DNA from: JAFDZV01 sp048594725
GTDB taxonomy: Bacteria; Bacteroidota; Ignavibacteria; OLB7
Length of the DNA stretch: 64,000 nucleotides
Direction of reading: 5' to 3'
Assembly (NCBI GenBank): GCA_048594725.1
Contig: JBMDXA010000226.1
Location: 11,341 to 75,340 of the forward strand
A program made the translations under genes and the position numbers. Below the pieces are notes generated by a model. That model had not been told where the DNA came from. It searched no databases and was given only the letters and a program-made list of their open reading frames with translations. Position 1 is the first letter of the stretch. Each line of letters opens with the position of its first letter. Of this stretch, positions 1 through 8,805 are shown piece after piece.

Positions 1-2
1 TG

Positions 3-248
3 CCATCGCACTACGGAAAGCCCTATAATCGTCCGGTTGAGCACGTTATAGAAGATCCCTTTCATCGAGACTCCAAGCATTCCTACTTCACGCAGGCCGC
101 CGATGTTATCGCTCATTCGCTATACCGGATGGAGTACCCGAAAGGGAGTTTACAGAAGTTCGGTCTTGATAGAGGCTTTCGCTATCTGGAGCCGATTCTA
201 TTGAAAGAGGCCAGTAGTGGTGATCCGCTTGGGATAGTCCGTAAATAA
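3..248 (+). CDS. DUF3800 family protein, C-terminal fragment (cut by window edge)
   Basis: An open frame enters from the left edge and stops at TAA 246-248, giving about 81 residues. The stretch EDPFHRDSKHSYFTQAADV followed by IAHSLYR matches the C-terminal signature of DUF3800 proteins (acidic EDP, then a Q-x-AD-h-IA helix). DUF3800 members are uncharacterised, have a predicted RNase H-like fold, and often sit in mobile or defence-related gene sets; that is family knowledge, not seen here. Codon choice looks more A/T-rich than in the genes to the right. The N-terminus and neighbours lie outside the window, so the function stays open. A strong terminator follows directly. Confidence 0.75.
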   Translation, partial: PSHYGKPYNRPVEHVIEDPFHRDSKHSYFTQAADVIAHSLYRMEYPKGSLQKFGLDRGFRYLEPILLKEASSGDPLGIVRK

Positions 249-450
249 GAAACCCCGGTGTCACACCGGGGATTTTTCGTGGCCCGCCAGGGACAGAAGG
301 TCCATGACAGGTCACCTGCAAAGATACGTATCATACCGTTTTTGTACAACAGGTATGACTATCACTCCAGCCCCATCGTTTCCGAAGGCCTTATGGTCAT
401 CCGCATCTCTCCCCTCCGATTTCCCCAAATCAAAAATCGCCAATCGAAAA
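249..450. other. Intergenic stretch with a fragment of a dispersed AATCGAAAATC-type repeat
   Basis: No convincing gene. Bases 418-455 contain CCAAATCAAAAATCGCCAATCGAAAATC-like wording, the complement of the GATTTTCGATTTTGGATTTTCG repeats seen at 9134-9165 and 35985-36180. The rest is unremarkable. Confidence 0.5.
253..277 (+). terminator. Rho-independent terminator after the DUF3800 gene
   Basis: A perfect 9-bp stem (CCCCGGTGT / ACACCGGGG) with a one-base loop is followed by a run of T at 273-277. It starts five bases after the DUF3800 stop codon. Confidence 0.85.
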
Positions 451-2088
451 TCAAAACACCCACGTCCCGGTAATCACCGGCGCCAGCCGGAGGCCATCGG
501 TCCGGCCGCCGAGCAGGCCCAGATCCACTCCCAGGCCGCCGTCGATAGCGAATCGCCGGTTGAAGTAGCGGAGGGTCAGCACCAGCGGCTGGTATTCGGC
601 CTCCTGAAGGATGAACGCTTCGGCCGCCACTTTCCAGTGTTCTCCCACGCGATAATCACCTCCCACTCCCAGAACGACCGCAGATCGATTGAATGGCGCC
701 ACGCTGCTGTCGGCCGGGAAATGCCGCCTCCAGGTGTAGCCCAGCAGCAGGCTGCCGCGTTTGTCGTCATCTCCCACGCTTGCCACGGCATAGGGGGAGA
801 AGAGGAGAATGGAGGAGAGATCGCTGCGGGAGAAGTTCCCCTGCACTCCCACCGCTCCCTGCACCGCCCCCTCGCGGTAGACTTCGTAGCGTCCGCCGGC
901 GGTTACCACCAGATTGTTGCTGATGAACTCCGGCACATACAGCACCCCGCCGAGCAGCGAGAGCCGGTCGTTCACGCCGTACCCGGCCAGCCAGCCGGCC
1001 AGTTCATAATTGGAGAGGAAGACCTTCCCGGAATCGATCGGCCGCGCGGTGGGCATGATAACCACCCGGTGCGTTGTAGGATCGGTAAGAAATTCCTCGG
1101 TGAAGGTGGGCTCCATCCCGGCACGCCCGGTTATGGCGGGGCGCTCCACCGGTGCCGGCGTCAGGCTCTCCTCCCGCAGCCGCACCGCCGTGGCCCTCGG
1201 GATCACCTTCGGGGTATCGGGTGGCGGGGGCTGTTTCGGGATGATAAGCGCCGGGGGCTGCGCCACCAGAGGCGGGTTCTTGGGGGGGACCGGGCGTATG
1301 CTCGGCGGCGTTCTCGGAACCTGGGCTATCGGCGACGGCACCACATTGACGTAGGCGGTATCCGACACCACGAACGTGTTCTGTCCTCCGGCCGGATAGC
1401 GGCGGCGGAGGAAGACGTAGATCGGCATCCGCACGCGTCCCAGCTTGGTTGCGTTGAAGCAGACATTGTAATAGAAGATGCCGGAGCTGGGGATGCGCAG
1501 GGGAGGGCGGCCGCCGGTATATCTGATCTGGAAGTTGGCGGCCGGGCTGCCGATGGAATCGACGATGAACTCGCCTCCCTCGGCCCCTACCTGGAAGGTG
1601 CGGCATGCGGTTGATCCCAGCGTTACAGTGCCGAACTCCTCGCGGTAGACGTTCCAGGTGTTCTCCAATCCCAGAGTGATCCGTTCGGCATTCCGCCGGC
1701 AGTCGATGGCGCGCAGGTGAAGATTCACCTCGGTGTTCATCGTCTTGACGAAGACGATGAACGTAGCCTTCCGGGCGCACTCGGTGAACGAGGGGCCGGA
1801 GATGATCTTGTACTGCGGGGTGTTGAGGCCGGAGACCAGATCGCTCCAGCCGGCGCTGCTGCCGCGAAGAATCCGGGAGATGCCGTTGGGGGCGGTGATC
1901 GTAATCACGTTCAGGCCGGAATAGAGTACCGGCGGATACACGCTGATATCCTGCGCGCGGAGCGGGCGCGGGGCTGCAATGCCCCACACCACCGCTGCCA
2001 GCAACGCCAGTCCTCTGAGCACTCTGCGGTGGAGCCCTTCAGGCTCCGATCGTTCGCATATCGTTCTTCGCAGGTCTTGGTATCTCAT
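451..2088 (-). CDS. Outer-membrane beta-barrel protein with periplasmic N-terminal domain
   Basis: 545 residues. A hydrophobic segment (GLALLAAVVWGIAAP) ending near LRAQD at residues 45-47 looks like a signal peptide, although the 25-residue lead before it is long; no better ATG is available. Residues about 48-260 resemble Ig-like or choice-of-anchor beta domains (TVTLGSTACRTFQVGAEG and similar). A Pro-rich linker (about 255-300) follows, then about 200 residues of alternating hydrophobic strands ending in GTWVF; a terminal Phe is typical of outer-membrane barrels. It is the last gene of a minus-strand series that begins with an ECF sigma factor. A role in envelope structure or transport is inference; no named family is recognised. 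Confidence 0.75.
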   Translation of the reverse strand: MRYQDLRRTICERSEPEGLHRRVLRGLALLAAVVWGIAAPRPLRAQDISVYPPVLYSGLNVITITAPNGISRILRGSSAGWSDLVSGLNTPQYKIISGPSFTECARKATFIVFVKTMNTEVNLHLRAIDCRRNAERITLGLENTWNVYREEFGTVTLGSTACRTFQVGAEGGEFIVDSIGSPAANFQIRYTGGRPPLRIPSSGIFYYNVCFNATKLGRVRMPIYVFLRRRYPAGGQNTFVVSDTAYVNVVPSPIAQVPRTPPSIRPVPPKNPPLVAQPPALIIPKQPPPPDTPKVIPRATAVRLREESLTPAPVERPAITGRAGMEPTFTEEFLTDPTTHRVVIMPTARPIDSGKVFLSNYELAGWLAGYGVNDRLSLLGGVLYVPEFISNNLVVTAGGRYEVYREGAVQGAVGVQGNFSRSDLSSILLFSPYAVASVGDDDKRGSLLLGYTWRRHFPADSSVAPFNRSAVVLGVGGDYRVGEHWKVAAEAFILQEAEYQPLVLTLRYFNRRFAIDGGLGVDLGLLGGRTDGLRLAPVITGTWVF

Positions 2089-2162
2089 CCTTCACAATCA
2101 TAGGGCATTGCACTGCTGCTGCGCAACCGGTTCCCTTCAGCATCACTACTTCCATACCAGGT

Positions 2163-2188
2163 AGGGAGAGGGGAAGTTGCCCTCTCCC
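2163..2188 (-). terminator. Possible hairpin after the barrel gene
   Basis: GGGAGAGGGG (2164-2173) can pair with CCCTCTCCC (2180-2188) across a six-base loop, just past the stop codon of the minus-strand gene at 2192. There is no clear T run, so this may be only a stabilising stem. Confidence 0.4.
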
Positions 2189-2191
2189 CCA

Positions 2192-3103
2192 TTAAAATTT
2201 GTATCCGGCCCCCAGATATCCCCCTTGCAGCACCAGCGAGTTGGCGCCGAACAGCCGCACGGCGTAGCGGCCGTTCAGCACGATATTGTCGGTGACCTCC
2301 ACGAACGCCCCCGCATTGATGGCGAAGTAGTTCTCCCGATCTATCGTCCTGAACTCCCCGCGTCCCCCATCCACCTGCTGCTGGTCCTCGATGGTACCGG
2401 AGGCACCCGCGTAGAAGGGACGCAGCGGCTGGGTGACGTCGCCGGTGCTGACAATGCCGCTGAACCCGACGAAGATGCCGGTGCCCTCCACCTTGGAGAG
2501 CCCCACCTCCGCATTGTAGACGATCTCGTCCAGCGGCTCCTCATCGCGCCAGTTGTACCCGGCGCTCCCCTTGAACCAGAGCTCCTTGTAGTCGAACCCG
2601 AAGTTCAGGGCGGTGGTTACCTGAAAGAAGCCATCGCTGAGAAAGGAGGGATGTTCCGGATCATCGTAGATCCCCTGGTGGAAGCCGCGGGGGATCTTCA
2701 CCATGGAGCTGAGTGAGCTGTTCACCTTGCCGGTGCTGAGCTGGTAGGTACCACCGATACCGTAATAGGCCGGAGCAAAGATGCTCCGCTCCGGAAAGCG
2801 TCCGTTGCTGGTCAGCCTGGAATAGTTCACGGGCACATCCAGATTCAGCTCCAGCCAGTCGGTAAGCCCATAGTTCATCGTCAGGCCGAACAGGAGCATG
2901 CTGAAATCGGTCTGCACGGTATCGAACCGCTTCAGCCGTCCGTCGATGTTGTAATAGCTGGATGCGCGGGCCGCGCCGCCATAGATGGAGACGATTCCCT
3001 TCCGGGCGGGCGTCACCACCGGATCGCCGGCGGTTGCGATGCCGGGCAGGCTGAACAGCAGAAGCATCGCAGAGAGAAGCGGTATAAAAGGGCGAACTCT
3101 CAT
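2192..3103 (-). CDS. Outer-membrane beta-barrel protein
   Basis: 303 residues from ATG at 3101-3103. The open frame extends further upstream, but MRVRPFIPLLSAMLLLFSLP followed by GIATAGD is a classic signal peptide with cleavage near residue 27, so the internal start is chosen. The mature part is a series of amphipathic strands (SMLLFGLTMNYGLTDWLELNL, then DVPVNYSRL, GIGGTYQLS, TTALNFGFDYK) ending in GAGYKF, with the terminal Phe typical of barrel proteins. The overall pattern resembles the MetA-pathway/transporter barrel family, but I do not assign it. It lies between the anti-sigma gene and the 545-residue barrel gene, all on the same strand. Confidence 0.75.
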   Translation of the reverse strand: MRVRPFIPLLSAMLLLFSLPGIATAGDPVVTPARKGIVSIYGGAARASSYYNIDGRLKRFDTVQTDFSMLLFGLTMNYGLTDWLELNLDVPVNYSRLTSNGRFPERSIFAPAYYGIGGTYQLSTGKVNSSLSSMVKIPRGFHQGIYDDPEHPSFLSDGFFQVTTALNFGFDYKELWFKGSAGYNWRDEEPLDEIVYNAEVGLSKVEGTGIFVGFSGIVSTGDVTQPLRPFYAGASGTIEDQQQVDGGRGEFRTIDRENYFAINAGAFVEVTDNIVLNGRYAVRLFGANSLVLQGGYLGAGYKF

Positions 3104-3281
3104 AGGAAGGTTACAGGATATTCGGGTTGAATGGGGCCACGGCGGTTGTCTGCTGCGGCCGGGCTTCTTGGAGGCGCCGGCGCGGATACAACGAGCCGGA
3201 ACGAAAATGGGCGCCCTTTGTATGGGGGCGCCCACTGCGAGTAGAGCCGATTTATCGTGGCGCAACAACTGCCGCCATGCA

Positions 3282-4748
3282 TCAGAAACCGGTTTCGATA
3301 CCGTAGTAGATGCCGTAGTTCGCGCTGAAGTTGCTCCCCTTCGCCGAGAAGTTGCGGAGGCCGGAGCCGCCGATTCCCATCGTCAGGGTGACGTTCTTGG
3401 AGGGGGAGAATGCGGCGTAGGCGCGCACATTCCCCATAATGGCGTTGTCGGCGCCGCCCACGGTCACGCGGCCGCAGAGATCCCACGCCTTGCTGACCTC
3501 GAACCGGCGATCGTAGAAGACGCCGCCGTAGGAGATCTGCTGCTCGAAACGCTCATCGCTCCTGGAGGGGGGAGGTGCCACCTGCGTGGAGGGGCGCACC
3601 GTCAGCTTGGTCTGGCCGCCGTCGATGGTTTCCGAGGGCATGCCGGCGGTTTGCTTGCCGTAGAACAATCCGTCCTGCCCGAGAGCGTTGGGATCGTTAT
3701 AGGTGAGAGCGCCCGGATCATCGCCGCTGAAGCTGGCGACCCCCATCTTCCCGGGGATGCCGTTCGGATTGCGCGCGCTCTGCTGGAACGAGGATGCCCC
3801 CATCTCCACGCCGATACGATCGTTCTGGCTGACATTGAACGACATGTAGCACGACTTCTGCAACAGCGCCGTGGGCGATTCGGTCTCGGACACCTGGCCG
3901 GAGCCTATCGTCACGCCGAACGCCAGCACCCGCCCGGTCTCCGTCTCCATGGTGAACATATCCTGGGTCTTCGGCTCGAACGATGCCACCGAGCTTGCGC
4001 TGCTGGAGGCGCTGTCGTAGATCATCGGCCGGTAGGACGAGGCGTTCAGATTCCGGTAGAGGATCTCCGCCGGGTCACGAGAGAGAACGTCCGAGGAGAA
4101 GGGGGAGCGCAGATTGTCGCTGCCGATCGGGAAGCTTTGTGCGATCGATCCCCCCTCGTCTTCATCGCCGGAGGTTGAGACCGTCCTGTACGGGACCTCA
4201 TGTCCCAGATTCCAGAAGATCTCCTGCGACCCCTCGGCTGGTGCGGCGACGTGATCGCTGCGGCGGCCGGAGCGCTCCGGTTCCTGCCGGCTGGCCGTCT
4301 CGGGGACGGTTGCCTCCGGTGCCAGTGCCGCGATATCCTCCCGCTCCGGCGTCTCCGGAGCGGGCGTTGCCGCAACGGCGTTCTGCTGCCGGTCTGCCGG
4401 CAGAGTGGGAGTACGGGCCACACCGAACAGGAGACAGGCCATGACAAAGGCGCCCGCCGAGATGCGGAAGGCGTAGGGTATCAGCGTGCGGCGCTTCTCG
4501 GTCTGTTCGCGTTCCACCATCGCATCGGCGGCGAAGCTGCTTCCCACGGCGATGCGGATGTGCTCGGAGAGATCGGGAGGGGGCACAAGATGCATTGCGT
4601 CATCCTGGATCAACGAACGTATCTCCAGCGTCTGACGCAGTTCGGTTTTATATTCGGGAACACTCTCTAGCAGCGAACGGAATTCCTCCAGTTCTCTGTC
4701 GGACAACGTCCCTGAGAGATATTCCCGCAACAGATGATCAAATTCCAT
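3282..4748 (-). CDS. Anti-sigma factor-like membrane protein with barrel-like C-terminal domain
   Basis: 488 residues, starting inside the 3' end of the sigma factor gene (11-base overlap). Residues 1-75 form a helical cytoplasmic domain (LLREYLSGTLSDRELEEFRS) like anti-sigma N-termini, but with no zinc-binding HxxxCxxC. A single membrane helix lies at about 91-110 (AFRISAGAFVMACLLFGVA). A long Pro/Glu/Ser-rich periplasmic linker follows (about 115-250). From about 260 to 488 there are alternating hydrophobic strands (VLAFGVTIGSGQ, CYMSFNVSQNDRIGVEMGA, FEVSKAWDLCGRVTVGG) ending in GIETGF with a terminal Phe. Similar fusions follow ECF sigma genes in Bacteroidota. The likely role is to hold the sigma factor at the inner membrane and sense envelope state; the sensing mechanism is inference. 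Confidence 0.75.
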   Translation of the reverse strand: MEFDHLLREYLSGTLSDRELEEFRSLLESVPEYKTELRQTLEIRSLIQDDAMHLVPPPDLSEHIRIAVGSSFAADAMVEREQTEKRRTLIPYAFRISAGAFVMACLLFGVARTPTLPADRQQNAVAATPAPETPEREDIAALAPEATVPETASRQEPERSGRRSDHVAAPAEGSQEIFWNLGHEVPYRTVSTSGDEDEGGSIAQSFPIGSDNLRSPFSSDVLSRDPAEILYRNLNASSYRPMIYDSASSSASSVASFEPKTQDMFTMETETGRVLAFGVTIGSGQVSETESPTALLQKSCYMSFNVSQNDRIGVEMGASSFQQSARNPNGIPGKMGVASFSGDDPGALTYNDPNALGQDGLFYGKQTAGMPSETIDGGQTKLTVRPSTQVAPPPSRSDERFEQQISYGGVFYDRRFEVSKAWDLCGRVTVGGADNAIMGNVRAYAAFSPSKNVTLTMGIGGSGLRNFSAKGSNFSANYGIYYGIETGF

Positions 4749-5298
4749 TATCGTAGACCACCGGATAGAGTAACGTACGGAGCAGTTTGCGAGCGCGGAA
4801 AATCCTAATCTTGACAGTAGCTATAGACACACCTGTGATATCGGCGATCTCCTGGTAGGAGTATCCATCATATTCATAGAGGACAAGCGCCTCGCGATGG
4901 TCCATCGGCAGCTGATTGAGAGCCACTGCGATATGCTCGTGAAGCACCACGTCCTTTACCTTGGCCGGGGCTTCATTGGCGATCGAGGTCTCGAAGGGCA
5001 CCGTGACCTTTTTGTTTCGACGAAGATTCAGGCAAACGTTCCTCACGATCGTGAAGAACCATACCATGAAATTCCGGCCGTCATAACTCTGGCGATGTTC
5101 GTACAGGCGCATAAAGGCCTCCTGGAAGGCATCATGCGCCAGATCTTCATCCAGCAGAACTCGCATGCAGTACATGAAGACCTTTCGTTCATACCGCTTG
5201 AACAGCGTGTTGAACGCCTCCATGTCCCCGTTTTGCGTCAGGCAAAACAGGTCGTCATCCGATAGTTCCGCGCTCCGTATGGTTGATTTACGTGCCAT
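4738..5298 (-). CDS. ECF-type RNA polymerase sigma factor
   Basis: 186 residues, the usual length for group 4 sigma factors. Region 2 spans about residues 25-95 (FNTLFKRYERKVFMYCMRVL, then AHDAFQEAFMRLYEHR, the -10 recognition helix zone). Region 4 spans about 125-180 (LPMDHREALVLYEYDGYSYQ, EIADITGVSIATVKIRIFRA), a helix-turn-helix for the -35 element. Its stop codon overlaps the start of the anti-sigma-like gene, so the two are translationally coupled, as is standard for sigma/anti-sigma pairs. It is divergent from lon with 134 bases between them. Its target promoters, possibly including its own operon, cannot be read from the window. Confidence 0.93.
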   Translation of the reverse strand: MARKSTIRSAELSDDDLFCLTQNGDMEAFNTLFKRYERKVFMYCMRVLLDEDLAHDAFQEAFMRLYEHRQSYDGRNFMVWFFTIVRNVCLNLRRNKKVTVPFETSIANEAPAKVKDVVLHEHIAVALNQLPMDHREALVLYEYDGYSYQEIADITGVSIATVKIRIFRARKLLRTLLYPVVYDNGI

Positions 5299-5432
5299 TG
5301 CTCCCCAACATACACAGGAGGGGATATTTGGTTACTTCCAAAAGAGTCTCTCCCCGGAAAAACTTACAGATATATCATATGGCGCCTTACCTTGCATATC
5401 GGTGGTAAGGAATCTATCTTGCCGGCTTGCCT

Positions 5433-8006
5433 ATGAAACGATCGACTAGTAGAAAGACCAAACGCGACGCACCGGCTTCCGCCCGGCTGCTTCCGGTGCT
5501 CCCGCTGCGTGATGTGGTGGTATTCCCCAACATGATCTTCCCGGTCCTGGTGGGGAGAGAATCCTCCCTGCGCGCTGCGGCCGAGGCTCTCAGCCGCGAT
5601 AAATACATCTTCCTGGTAGCCCAGCGGAACTCCTCTGTGGACGAACCGAAGGGGGAGGATATTTACCAGACCGGGACGGTTGCAAAAATCGTTCAGATGC
5701 TCCGGCTGCCGAACGGGCTGATGAAGATCCTGGTGGAGGGTGAATCCCAGGGGATGATCGGCTCGGTCAGCGAGGCCTCCGGCTTTATGGAGGCCGAGGT
5801 GGCTACCGCGGCACAGAATGTCCCCTCCGATAAAAAGATGCAGGCGCTGCTGCGGCAGGCCTCCGAGCTGTTCCAGGAATATATCCAGCTTCATCGCGGC
5901 CTGCCGCAGGAGGTGCTGGTTGCCTTCGAGAACATCTCCGAGCCTATCCGCCGCCTCTATTTCATCGCGGCCAACCTTATCAGCAAGGTGGAGGCCAAGC
6001 AGCGGATTCTGGAGACCCCGGACCCCCGCGAGCAGTACATGGAGCTCATCAAGATCCTGAAGGATGAGATCGAGGTGCTGAAGCTGGAGCAGGAGATCGA
6101 CACGAAGGTGCAGGATACCATCCAGCGCTCGCAGCGGCAGTTCCTGATCCAGGAGCAGATCCGTGCGTTGCAGACCGAACTGGAGGAGGAGGGGGAGGTT
6201 TCGCCCGAACTGGCGAAGCTGGTGGAGGCGATCAAGGAGGCGGGGATGCCGAAGGAGGTGGAGGTGCGGGCGTACGAGGAGCTGGAGAAGCTCCGCAAGA
6301 CCCCGATGATGTCCCCCGAGTTCGCCGTCAACCGCAATTACCTGGAGTGGCTTACCTCGGTGCCCTGGTCGAAGGATACCGACGATCATCTCGACATCCA
6401 TCACGTCAAGGATGTGCTGGATGAGGATCATTTCGGTCTGGAGCGCCCCAAGGAGCGCATCCTGGAACATATCGCCGTGCTGAATCTGGTGCAGGAGATG
6501 CGCGGGCAGATCCTCTGCCTGGCCGGCCCTCCGGGAGTGGGAAAGACCTCGCTCGGCAAGTCGATTGCGCGTGCGCTGGGACGGAAGTTCGTGCGCGTGT
6601 CGCTTGGCGGCGTGCGCGACGAGGCGGAGATCCGGGGCCACCGGCGCACCTATATCGGCTCGATGCCGGGGAAGATCATCCAGTCGATGAAGCGTGCCGG
6701 CGTGGTCAATCCGGTGATGCTGCTGGATGAGATCGACAAGATGAGCGCCGACTTCCGGGGCGATCCCTCCTCGGCGATGCTGGAGGTGCTCGATCCGGAA
6801 CAGAACTCCACCTTCAACGATCATTATCTGGAAGTGGATTACGATCTGTCGAAGGTTCTGTTCATCACGACCGCGAATGTGCTGTTCAACATTCCGCTGC
6901 CGTTGCAGGATCGTATGGAGATCATCGAGCTGAACGGCTATCTGGAGCATGACAAGCTGGAGATAGCCAAGCGGCATGTGATCCCGAAACAGCTCCGGGA
7001 GCATGGCCTGGAGGAGTACAACATCACCTTTACCGATGAAGCGGTGCTGAAGGTGGTGCGCGAGTATACCTCCGAGGCCGGCGTGCGTAATCTGGAGCGG
7101 GAGATCGCCTCCCTCTGCCGGAAGATCGCAAAGGATATCGTGGCCCGGAAGGGAGCGGCGGCCGTTGCCAACGGCAATGGCGCGCGCGGCCGTTCCACCA
7201 GACGCTCCCGCAAGGAGGAGCCTGCATCGCTGGTGATGACCCCGGAACTGGTGGAGCGCTACCTGAAAGCCCCCCGCTACCGGAACCGCCTCGGCGAAAA
7301 GGACGATCTGATCGGTGCCGCCACGGGGCTGGCCTGGACCTCCGTGGGAGGGGATACCCTTACGGTGGAGGTTTCGATCGTTCCGGGAACCGAGAAGCTG
7401 ACCCTGACCGGCCAGCTTGGGGATGTGATGAAGGAATCGGTCTCGGCGGCTATCACCTATATCCGCGCCAATGCCGAACAGCTCGTTGTGCCGAAGGAGT
7501 TCTACAAGGGGAACGAGATCCATGTGCACGTTCCGGAGGGGGCCATTCCGAAGGATGGGCCGTCGGCCGGTATCACCATGGCTACCGCGGTGATCTCGGC
7601 TGCGGCACAGCGTCCGGTGCGGGCCGATGTCGCCATGACCGGCGAGATCACCCTGCGCGGGCGTATCCTCCCGATCGGCGGTCTTACCGAGAAGCTCCTG
7701 GCCGCCCGGCGTACCGACATCAAGACGGTGATCATTCCGCGGGATAATCTCAAGGATCTGGCGGATATCCCGGAGAAGGTGAAGGAGGGGCTGGAGATCA
7801 TTCCGGTGGCGAGCCTTATCGAGGCGGTGCCCCATATCTTCCGCGACGGAGGGGGCCAGAAGCCGAAAGCGGCCGCCAAGACGACCCCAGCGACCTCCAA
7901 GACGGCACCAAGAGGGGGGACGAAGAAGGCCCCGCAGAACGGTACCAGCAAACGTCCTGCTGGCAAGCGGACGGGTACTGCTGCAAGAAGCGGAAGACGT
8001 GCTTAA
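5433..8006 (+). CDS. lon: ATP-dependent Lon protease (S16 family)
   Basis: 857 residues from ATG 5433; a TTG two codons upstream is less likely. The order is: LON substrate-binding domain (about 20-215, LLPVLPLRDVVVFPNMIFPV), coiled region, AAA+ module with Walker A GPPGVGKTS near 363 and Walker B LLDEIDKM, then the S16 protease domain. The catalytic dyad is Ser711 (PKDGPSAGIT) and Lys754 (GGLTEKLLAA), 43 residues apart as in E. coli Lon (679/722). It degrades misfolded and regulatory proteins in the cytoplasm. Two features are unusual: a basic insert at about 570-595 (NGNGARGRSTRRSRKEE) between the AAA lid and the protease domain, and a 45-residue Lys/Ala/Pro/Thr-rich tail after the normal Lon end. 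The gene is monocistronic as far as seen. Confidence 0.97.
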   Translation: MKRSTSRKTKRDAPASARLLPVLPLRDVVVFPNMIFPVLVGRESSLRAAAEALSRDKYIFLVAQRNSSVDEPKGEDIYQTGTVAKIVQMLRLPNGLMKILVEGESQGMIGSVSEASGFMEAEVATAAQNVPSDKKMQALLRQASELFQEYIQLHRGLPQEVLVAFENISEPIRRLYFIAANLISKVEAKQRILETPDPREQYMELIKILKDEIEVLKLEQEIDTKVQDTIQRSQRQFLIQEQIRALQTELEEEGEVSPELAKLVEAIKEAGMPKEVEVRAYEELEKLRKTPMMSPEFAVNRNYLEWLTSVPWSKDTDDHLDIHHVKDVLDEDHFGLERPKERILEHIAVLNLVQEMRGQILCLAGPPGVGKTSLGKSIARALGRKFVRVSLGGVRDEAEIRGHRRTYIGSMPGKIIQSMKRAGVVNPVMLLDEIDKMSADFRGDPSSAMLEVLDPEQNSTFNDHYLEVDYDLSKVLFITTANVLFNIPLPLQDRMEIIELNGYLEHDKLEIAKRHVIPKQLREHGLEEYNITFTDEAVLKVVREYTSEAGVRNLEREIASLCRKIAKDIVARKGAAAVANGNGARGRSTRRSRKEEPASLVMTPELVERYLKAPRYRNRLGEKDDLIGAATGLAWTSVGGDTLTVEVSIVPGTEKLTLTGQLGDVMKESVSAAITYIRANAEQLVVPKEFYKGNEIHVHVPEGAIPKDGPSAGITMATAVISAAAQRPVRADVAMTGEITLRGRILPIGGLTEKLLAARRTDIKTVIIPRDNLKDLADIPEKVKEGLEIIPVASLIEAVPHIFRDGGGQKPKAAAKTTPATSKTAPRGGTKKAPQNGTSKRPAGKRTGTAARSGRRA

Positions 8007-8149
8007 ACCGATTCTCTCAGTGCGAGTCATACTCCCGATACTGTGCAGAAGGATGGATGATGGCGTCTGCCGCTTCCATTCGTGAAAAGATTCTTTATAT
8101 TCTTCTAATGCATCGAATCGGCCCAACGACTCGAATTGAGGACACAGAT

Positions 8150-8548
8150 ATGAAGGTGAAGTTCCTATACCCGCTCGCCACGTTGTTCTTCAGCATGATG
8201 GTCATGGCGGGGACCGCATATGGTCAGGAGGACGGATCGATCATGGATCGGCTCGGCCTGAACGCCCAGCAGAAGGAGCAGGTCAAGGACCTTCGTGAGA
8301 AATTCCGTGCGGAGACCGAAAAGCTCCGTTCCGATATCAAGCGTCTTCTCGAAGAGGAGAAGAGCCTGAAGAACGCCAACCCGGTCAACGAGTCGGCTCT
8401 GGCCGCAAAGCTGCGCCAGCGTGCCGACAAGGAGATCGAGCTTACTCTGGCTCTTACCCGGTTCAACGAGCGGCTCGAATCGATCCTTACAGCCGATCAG
8501 AAGCGTATGCTCGATAAGATTCGTGCGGAGAAACGGAGTAAGAAGTAA
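8150..8548 (+). CDS. Spy/CpxP-like periplasmic protein
   Basis: 132 residues from ATG 8150. The frame opens earlier, but MKVKFLYPLATLFFSMMVMA ending in AYGQ is a clear signal peptide, so this start is preferred. The mature part is almost all helix with heptad-like spacing (LGLNAQQKEQVKDLREKFRA, LRSDIKRLLEEEKSLK) and ends with LTADQKRMLDKIR, an LTxxQ-type motif. This resembles the small helical periplasmic Spy/CpxP chaperone or metal-sensor family. A chaperone role is inferred from fold pattern and size only. It lies 143 bases after lon on the same strand, a context compatible with protein quality control. Confidence 0.65.
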   Translation: MKVKFLYPLATLFFSMMVMAGTAYGQEDGSIMDRLGLNAQQKEQVKDLREKFRAETEKLRSDIKRLLEEEKSLKNANPVNESALAAKLRQRADKEIELTLALTRFNERLESILTADQKRMLDKIRAEKRSKK

Positions 8549-8639
8549 CCTCCCCTCCGGGGAGCTAGCATATATTCGGGGACGATAACGATATCCCTGT
8601 GGCGGCCGGTTCGTTCCGGCGTGCCGCAGGGATATTCCA

Positions 8640-8712
8640 TATTCGGACCGTTCCATCCGGACTATTGCATCCGGACTATTGCATCCGGGCCGTTCACATC
8701 CGGACCGTTCCA
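8640..8712. repeat. Cluster of short imperfect direct repeats (CATCCGGACYRTT)
   Basis: Between the Spy-like gene and the rhodanese, the unit CATCCGGACTATTG occurs twice back to back, flanked by the variants TTCGGACCGTTC, CATCCGGGCCGTTC and CATCCGGACCGTTC. That makes five units of 14-15 bases. This could be slippage or a binding-site array. Confidence 0.7.
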
Positions 8713-8805
8713 AACGAGCCCGCATGACGCATGCGGCCTCCCTTCAAGGCCGGGCGGGAATCTCGTATCCGGTTTTCAGATCTTTTTCACAGCCGTCATC
8801 ATCAT

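Noticed and set aside
5427..5432. TTG start two codons before the lon ATG
   Set aside because: The ATG at 5433 is adjacent and stronger; no ribosome site favours the TTG.
5364..8126. A 920-codon open frame antisense to lon
   Set aside because: It mirrors the high-GC lon gene and has Leu/His/Arg-rich wording with no family pattern; lon is unmistakable on the other strand.
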